A stretch of 14,928 nt of DNA, taken from assembly GCA_024639035.1 (NCBI GenBank), contig JAHEJE010000029.1, forward strand, positions 1-14,928, read 5' to 3'. The translations under genes and the position numbers were made by a program. Source of the stretch: Alphaproteobacteria bacterium. Its GTDB lineage: Bacteria > Pseudomonadota > Alphaproteobacteria > Rhizobiales > Aestuariivirgaceae. Positions 7,388 to 12,289 of this stretch are shown in pieces. Position 1 is the first letter of the stretch. Each line of letters starts with the position of its first letter. A model generated the notes under the pieces. The model worked only from the letters and a program-made list of their open reading frames with translations. It made no database searches and was not told the DNA's origin.

Positions 7388-8260
7388 TCAACTGTCGTGG
7401 TAGAAGATATGCTTGCCGATCTTGATCAGGCGCTTCATCGCCCCGTTCCAGCGCGGATTGACATAATCGGCGTGGTAATGGGTGGCCGTCGAGATCACCT
7501 GCACGTCCGAGGCGCCGTTGAGGGCCCGCTTGGCGACCTGCTTGGCCTGCGACCAGGCGTTGCCTGCCTTGGGCCTGTCGGGATTGCCGTCGCAGGCAAA
7601 CGAGAACTGGCACGAGTTCTTGCGGTGGGCGCCCTGGTAGACCACATCGCATATCGAATTCGGATAGGACTTGTCCTTGACCCGGTTCATGATGACCTTG
7701 GCCACAGCCAACTGCCCGAATTCCGATTCGGACCGGGCCTCGAAGTAGATCGCCCGTGCCAGGCAGCTTGCCCCGGCAAGACGCTTCTTGCGCTCTGCCA
7801 TGATGCGCTTCTTGCGCTCGGTACCCATTTTCCAGTTGCGCTCGAGCTGCTGAACCGGCGGCGTTACGATCATCTGATCCAGTCGCGCCAGGTCTTCCTG
7901 CGGCTCGATGATTTCCGGCGCAACGGCCAGATCGCCCTTGCCGCCCGAGGCTATGGCCGGACGCAACGAGGCCAGCTGTATGTTGAAGTCGTCATCTGCC
8001 GGCTCACTCAGAAGCGAACTCTTGCGCACGATGGTCGATGCTGGCGACACCACTTCGGCCCACTGCTGCTTCGGCGGGGCGCCACGGGCGTTTGCCTGTT
8101 GGCCAAGATAATGGCCGGTTACCGCAACCGTCAGCGCCAACGCCAGGCCGGCGACGCCAAAAGCAAGATATTCAGAAAATTTATGACCCGAGGACTCATC
8201 CACATGAAAGCTCTGGCTTCCACGAACAAACCCTTCATGTCCCCGCCGGTATCTTGTCAC
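7388..8260 (-). CDS. Membrane-anchored SleB-family cell wall hydrolase
   Basis: Protein of 290 residues. A short N-terminal segment is followed by one transmembrane helix (about 31-51, YLAFGVAGLALALTVAVTGH), a variable periplasmic linker with a basic helix (148-160), and a Hydrolase_2/SleB-type lytic domain (about 163-290). The domain shows CLARAIYFEARSESE with the expected catalytic E174, VAKVIMNRVKDKSYP, CQFSFACDG, ATHYHADYVNPRW and a final IGKHIFYH. The family cuts peptidoglycan glycan strands, originally in spore cortex; in alphaproteobacteria it acts in growth or division wall remodelling. The start is a GTG with a purine-rich GGGGAAGA about ten bases upstream; no nearby in-frame ATG exists. 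The 172-base upstream region holds a TTAACCAT motif and paired inverted repeats that may control it. Confidence 0.9.
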   Translation of the reverse strand: MTRYRRGHEGFVRGSQSFHVDESSGHKFSEYLAFGVAGLALALTVAVTGHYLGQQANARGAPPKQQWAEVVSPASTIVRKSSLLSEPADDDFNIQLASLRPAIASGGKGDLAVAPEIIEPQEDLARLDQMIVTPPVQQLERNWKMGTERKKRIMAERKKRLAGASCLARAIYFEARSESEFGQLAVAKVIMNRVKDKSYPNSICDVVYQGAHRKNSCQFSFACDGNPDRPKAGNAWSQAKQVAKRALNGASDVQVISTATHYHADYVNPRWNGAMKRLIKIGKHIFYHDS

Positions 8261-8338
8261 GCCCGCGTCTTCCCCACGCTAACAGACTCAATTCTGCACG
8301 TCTAAGTCCCAACCTTACAGCACACCGCGTTTATCATA

Positions 8339-8413
8339 GGTTAACCATGTTGGACAACCCTTGATGGTCGATTTCATACGATTGTCCAATGTGCTATCGC
8401 CCGTTTGGTTAAC
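8339..8413 (-). promoter_or_regulatory. Candidate control region of the wall hydrolase: TTAACCAT plus inverted repeat
   Basis: The 172-base gap between ppdK and the wall hydrolase contains GGTTAACC (8339-8346), read on the plus strand as TTAACCAT (8341-8348), a form reported for non-canonical CtrA half-sites. It also holds an exact 8-bp inverted repeat, TTGGACAA (8350-8357) and TTGTCCAA (8382-8389), and another GTTAAC (8408-8413). TATGAT on the minus strand (8333-8338) is a fair -10 hexamer. The arrangement looks like a regulator target 80-150 bases ahead of the GTG. Which protein binds is not known. Confidence 0.35.
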
Positions 8414-8432
8414 GCTGGCCGGCCTACGCGGT

Positions 8433-11105
8433 TCATGCCACTTCGGCGGCAATGGCGGCTCTGGCCGCCGCCAACCGCGCGATCGGCACCCGGAAAGGTG
8501 AGCATGACACATAAGTCAGGCCGATTTTGTGGCAGAAATCGATCGATGCCGGGTCCCCGCCGTGTTCGCCGCAGATGCCCAGTTTGATGTCCGGCCGCGC
8601 CGCGCGCCCGCGCTCGGACGCGATCTGAACCAATTCGCCGACGCCATCGACATCGATCGAGATGAACGGGTCGATCGGCAGGATGCCCTTGGCGGTGTAT
8701 TCACCCATGAAACGCGCAGAATCGTCACGGCTTATACCGAATGCGGTCTGGGTCAGGTCGTTGGTGCCGAATGAGAAGAACTCCGCCGCAGCGGCAATCT
8801 CGCCGGCCGTGAGGCAGGCGCGCGGCAACTCGATCATGGTGCCGACGAGGTAGTCGATCTTGCCGCCGCTTTCCGCCTGAACCTGCTCTGCCACCTTGTC
8901 GATCCTGTCTTTGATAAGATCGAACTCGGCCCGGGTGGCGATCAGCGGCACCATGATCTCCGGAATTGGCGGTTCGCCGGTTCGCGCCGCGGCTTCGCCC
9001 ACCGCCTCGAAAATCGCCCGAGCCTGCATTTCGGCGATCTCCGGGTAGGTTATCGCGATACGGCAGCCGCGGTGGCCGAGCATCGGATTGAATTCCTGCA
9101 GTTCCGCAACCCGTGCCCGCATGGCTTCCGGGTCGGCGCCGATCAGGTCGGCGACCTCATCGGCTTCTTCTTGTGTGTTGGGAAGGAACTCATGCAGCGG
9201 CGGGTCGAGCAATCTGATGGTCACCGGCAGGCCGGACATGATCTCGAACAGCTCGATGAAGTCGGCCCGCTGCATCGGCAGGATCTTGTCGAGCGCCGCC
9301 CGGCGGCCCTGTTCGTCGTTGGCCAGGATCATCTGGCGCACCGCCACGATGCGCTCGCTGTCGAAGAACATGTGCTCGGTCCGGCACAGGCCGATGCCCT
9401 CGGCGCCGAATTCACGCGCCACCTTGGCATCGCCCGGCGTGTCGGCATTGGTGCGAATGCCCAGAGCGCGCACCTCGTCGGCCCACCTCATGATGGTGGC
9501 GAAGTCGCCCGACAATTCCGGCTTGATGGTCGGCACCGTGCCGAGAATGACCTGGCCGGACGAACCGTCCACGGTGATCATGTCGCCCTTCTTGACCACT
9601 GTTGTGCCGATCGAGAACTGCTGCGCCGCCTGGTCGACGAAAATCGATCCGGCGCCCGATACGCACGGTGTGCCCATGCCGCGCGCCACCACCGCTGCAT
9701 GTGAGGTCATGCCGCCGCGGGTGGTCAGGATGCCTTCGGCAGCGTGCATGCCGTGGATATCCTCCGGCGATGTCTCCACCCGCACCAGAATGACCTGGTT
9801 GCCGACCGCTTTCATGCGTTCGGCTTCATCGGATTCGAACACCACTGCGCCCGACGCGGCCCCCGGCGAGGCCGGCAATCCCGAGGCGATAACCGCCCGC
9901 GCGGCATCCGGGTCTAGGGTCGGGTGCAGCAACTGATCCAGCGAATTCGGGTCGATCCGCATCAGCGCTTCCTTGCGGCTGATCAGACCTTCGTTGGCCA
10001 TCTCCACGGCAATCCTCAGGGCCGCCGTCGCTGTGCGTTTTCCAGACCGGGTCTGCAGCATCCACAGCTTGCCGTCCTGAATGGTGAACTCCAGGTCCTG
10101 CATGTCGCGGTAATGCCGCTCGAGCTTGGCGAACATATTGCTGAGTTCCTGAAACGCCTTCGGCATCAGCGCTTCCAGAGACGGCGCTTCGGAACCCGCC
10201 GCAATGCGCGCCGCTTCGGTGATGTTCTGCGGTGTGCGGATGCCGGCCACCACGTCCTCGCCCTGGGCGTTGACCAGAAACTCTCCGTACAGGGCGTTCT
10301 CGCCGGTCGAGGGATTACGGGTGAACGCAACGCCGGTCGCCGATGTTTCGCCAAGATTGCCGAACACCATTGCCTGCACGTTGACCGCGGTTCCCCACTC
10401 GTCGGGAATGTCGTTTAACAGCCGATAAGTGATCGCCCGTGCCGACTGCCACGAGCCGAACACCGCATCGATCGCTCCCCGCAGTTGCGCCTTCACATCC
10501 TGCGGAAACGGTTCGTCGGTGGTCTCCTCGACCACCTGCTTGTAGCGTGAGATGATTTCGCCCCAGTGCTCGGCCGAAAGCGCCGTATCGAGATTGAGCC
10601 GATGCTCGTCCTTGAAGTTGTCGAGAATGTCCTCGAACGCGTGGTGATCGACGCCCAGCACCACATCGGAATACATCTGTATGAAGCGGCGGTAGCTGTC
10701 ATAGGCAAAGCGCCGGTCGCCGGAGCGTTCGGCCAGACCTTCCACGGTCTCGTCGTTCAGACCCAGGTTGAGGACCGTGTCCATCATGCCTGGCATTGAC
10801 GCCCTGGCGCCTGACCGAACCGACACCAGCAACGGTTTATCCCGGCTGCCGAACTCGGCACCAACGGCGTCCGACACGAACTGCAGCGCTTCGGTGATTT
10901 CGTCTTCCAGCTCCGATGGAAAGGTGCGCGCATTGTCGTAGTAGGCTGCGCACACTTCGGTGGTGATGGTGAAACCAGGCGGCACCGGTAACCCCAGGTT
11001 GCTCATTTCGGCCAGGTTGCCGCCTTTGCCGCCGAGCAGCGCGCGCATGCTCGCATTGCCCTCGGACTGGCCCGCACCGAACCGATAAACCCATTTGCTA
11101 GCCAT
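8433..11105 (-). CDS. ppdK: Pyruvate, phosphate dikinase
   Basis: Protein of 890 residues, the full bacterial PPDK length. It interconverts pyruvate, ATP and phosphate with phosphoenolpyruvate, AMP and pyrophosphate in the cytoplasm, at the gluconeogenic/glycolytic branch. The N-terminal ATP-grasp domain begins WVYRFG, then LGGKGGNLAEMSNLGLPVPP. The swivelling phosphohistidine domain has GGMTSHAAVVARGMGTPC with H469 as the phosphate carrier and T467 at the usual regulatory position. The C-terminal PEP/pyruvate barrel has RTEHMFF, GTNDLTQTAFGISRDD and GICGEHGGDP with the catalytic C845. All key residues are present. AGGGG is about nine bases before the ATG. The methyltransferase gene on the same strand ends 93 bases upstream, so ppdK may have its own promoter there; I see no convincing one. 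Confidence 0.97.
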   Translation of the reverse strand: MASKWVYRFGAGQSEGNASMRALLGGKGGNLAEMSNLGLPVPPGFTITTEVCAAYYDNARTFPSELEDEITEALQFVSDAVGAEFGSRDKPLLVSVRSGARASMPGMMDTVLNLGLNDETVEGLAERSGDRRFAYDSYRRFIQMYSDVVLGVDHHAFEDILDNFKDEHRLNLDTALSAEHWGEIISRYKQVVEETTDEPFPQDVKAQLRGAIDAVFGSWQSARAITYRLLNDIPDEWGTAVNVQAMVFGNLGETSATGVAFTRNPSTGENALYGEFLVNAQGEDVVAGIRTPQNITEAARIAAGSEAPSLEALMPKAFQELSNMFAKLERHYRDMQDLEFTIQDGKLWMLQTRSGKRTATAALRIAVEMANEGLISRKEALMRIDPNSLDQLLHPTLDPDAARAVIASGLPASPGAASGAVVFESDEAERMKAVGNQVILVRVETSPEDIHGMHAAEGILTTRGGMTSHAAVVARGMGTPCVSGAGSIFVDQAAQQFSIGTTVVKKGDMITVDGSSGQVILGTVPTIKPELSGDFATIMRWADEVRALGIRTNADTPGDAKVAREFGAEGIGLCRTEHMFFDSERIVAVRQMILANDEQGRRAALDKILPMQRADFIELFEIMSGLPVTIRLLDPPLHEFLPNTQEEADEVADLIGADPEAMRARVAELQEFNPMLGHRGCRIAITYPEIAEMQARAIFEAVGEAAARTGEPPIPEIMVPLIATRAEFDLIKDRIDKVAEQVQAESGGKIDYLVGTMIELPRACLTAGEIAAAAEFFSFGTNDLTQTAFGISRDDSARFMGEYTAKGILPIDPFISIDVDGVGELVQIASERGRAARPDIKLGICGEHGGDPASIDFCHKIGLTYVSCSPFRVPIARLAAARAAIAAEVA

Positions 11106-11198
11106 CTGTCAGCCCCTTTGCCGCCGCTTGCGAATCCCCGTTCGAAACAAGCATTGCACGAACACGGTGATCGGCGTCTCAGTCAAGTGCAACAATCG

Positions 11199-12062
11199 TC
11201 ACGCCTGCACTGCAGAACCGGCGGTTTTTCGCAACCATAGACCGTTTTCGATCCCGCCCGGATGCAGCTCTATCTGCCCGAGAAGTGTTGCCTCGACGTC
11301 CGCCGCCATATGGCGGATGGCATAGGCACTGGCAAACACGGGTTCAAACCCGCCCTGCAGCAGAATGGCAACGGCGTTCTGTTCATTGTAACCGAGCAGG
11401 TGCCAGTCGGCCGGATAGGCGTCAGGCAGAAAGATGTCATGGAAGAACACGAACGTGCCCGCGGGAAGGCCGGGCAGAACCCGGTTGATGACAACCTCCA
11501 CATCGCTGCCCGGCATGAAGATGTGGCTCGAATCGATGCAGACGAAATCGCCGGCCCGGATGGAATCGAATATCGTCAGATTGGCATCTTGCAGTGTCGA
11601 GCGCTGCAAAGTGACCGGAAGTTTTGAGATATCGGCGCGGGGCTGTGGATCGATCGCCGTAAATGCAACCTCGAGTTGTTCATCGGCAATTGCCCGGCAC
11701 AGCCAGCGCGTCGAATGTCCGCTGCCGACTTCGATGATCCGTTTCGGTTTGTGCATGCGCACCATCGTGTAGTGCGCAGCCGCATCAAGCCGGGGAAACC
11801 AGTCCTGCTCGAAGCGGGGCTGCGGCGGCTCCAGCCCGGTCACCCGCTCGAGATCGCCCGCATAGCCGTCCAACTGCCTGAGAAACTTCTGGAAAACCGG
11901 CCTGTGATCGTCGAAAAGCCGTCTCAAGGCTTTGAATTCCGCCCGTTCGACTGAATTTCCGCTGGCCGCGTGCGCATAGGGAATGAAGTATCCGCTTTGA
12001 CGCAATCCGAGCACCGTTTCCAGTCCGAGTCGAAACCGGGTGATCTTCGATCGCAATCGCAA
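11199..12062 (-). CDS. Class I SAM-dependent methyltransferase (Methyltransf_24-like)
   Basis: Protein of 287 residues. The central part shows a Rossmann methyltransferase: motif I IIEVGSGHSTRW (109-120), the acidic residue after strand 2 in FTAIDPQ (D138), FVCIDSSHIF (D177, H180), and FVFFHDIFLPDAYP (205-217). This fits the Methyltransf_24/TylF-like group that often serves glycan or secondary-metabolite pathways; the substrate is unknown. The start is TTG, chosen because AAGGA (complement of 12070-12074) lies seven bases ahead and no ATG is available in frame near it. It diverges from the giant repeat protein gene across 227 bases. No other glycan genes are in view to name its target. Confidence 0.85.
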   Translation of the reverse strand: MRLRSKITRFRLGLETVLGLRQSGYFIPYAHAASGNSVERAEFKALRRLFDDHRPVFQKFLRQLDGYAGDLERVTGLEPPQPRFEQDWFPRLDAAAHYTMVRMHKPKRIIEVGSGHSTRWLCRAIADEQLEVAFTAIDPQPRADISKLPVTLQRSTLQDANLTIFDSIRAGDFVCIDSSHIFMPGSDVEVVINRVLPGLPAGTFVFFHDIFLPDAYPADWHLLGYNEQNAVAILLQGGFEPVFASAYAIRHMAADVEATLLGQIELHPGGIENGLWLRKTAGSAVQA

Positions 12063-12289
12063 CGCCCGTTCCTTCGTTGTTGCCTTGGTCGGGGCCCGCG
12101 GTATCGCCTGTTACGCCCCCGACCGTCAACCACATTTGGCTTTGCCTGCCCTTGCTGGCTGGCCGCAATTCGACGATTTGACGCCGTTTCGGGCGTTTAC
12201 AATAAATCCACTACAACTAAAAGTTGCTATTCCTTGGCGTCATTTTCGTGTAATGGTCTGGTTAACACTTTGTTAACGTTTGGAAATAA
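12063..12289. promoter_or_regulatory. AT-rich divergent intergenic region
   Basis: These 227 bases separate the methyltransferase (left) from the repeat-protein gene (right). The half nearer the right gene, from about 12195, is clearly AT-richer than the rest of the window. Short inverted repeats occur: ACGCC/GGCGT at 12181-12196 and CAACT/AGTTG at 12214-12226. The one strong site is the TTAA-N7-TTAA box at 12262. I see no open reading frame with a convincing start here. Confidence 0.6.
12262..12277 (+). promoter_or_regulatory. CtrA-type box TTAA-N7-TTAAC
   Basis: TTAA (12262-12265), seven bases CACTTTG, then TTAAC (12273-12277) is an exact match to the canonical binding motif of the alphaproteobacterial cell-cycle regulator CtrA. 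It ends 12 bases before the ATG of the giant repeat protein. At that distance it could repress, could overlap the core promoter of a very short leader, or could act on the divergent gene. Binding itself is inferred. Confidence 0.6.

Noticed and set aside
7328..8305. A 325-codon plus-strand open frame across the SleB-family hydrolase
   Set aside because: It mirrors the hydrolase on the other strand and shows no family motif, while the minus frame has a membrane anchor and full catalytic domain.
12181..12196. ACGCC/GGCGT hairpin followed by TTT as an intrinsic terminator
   Set aside because: The stem is five base pairs and the T run only three; no gene ends just ahead of it on the plus strand.
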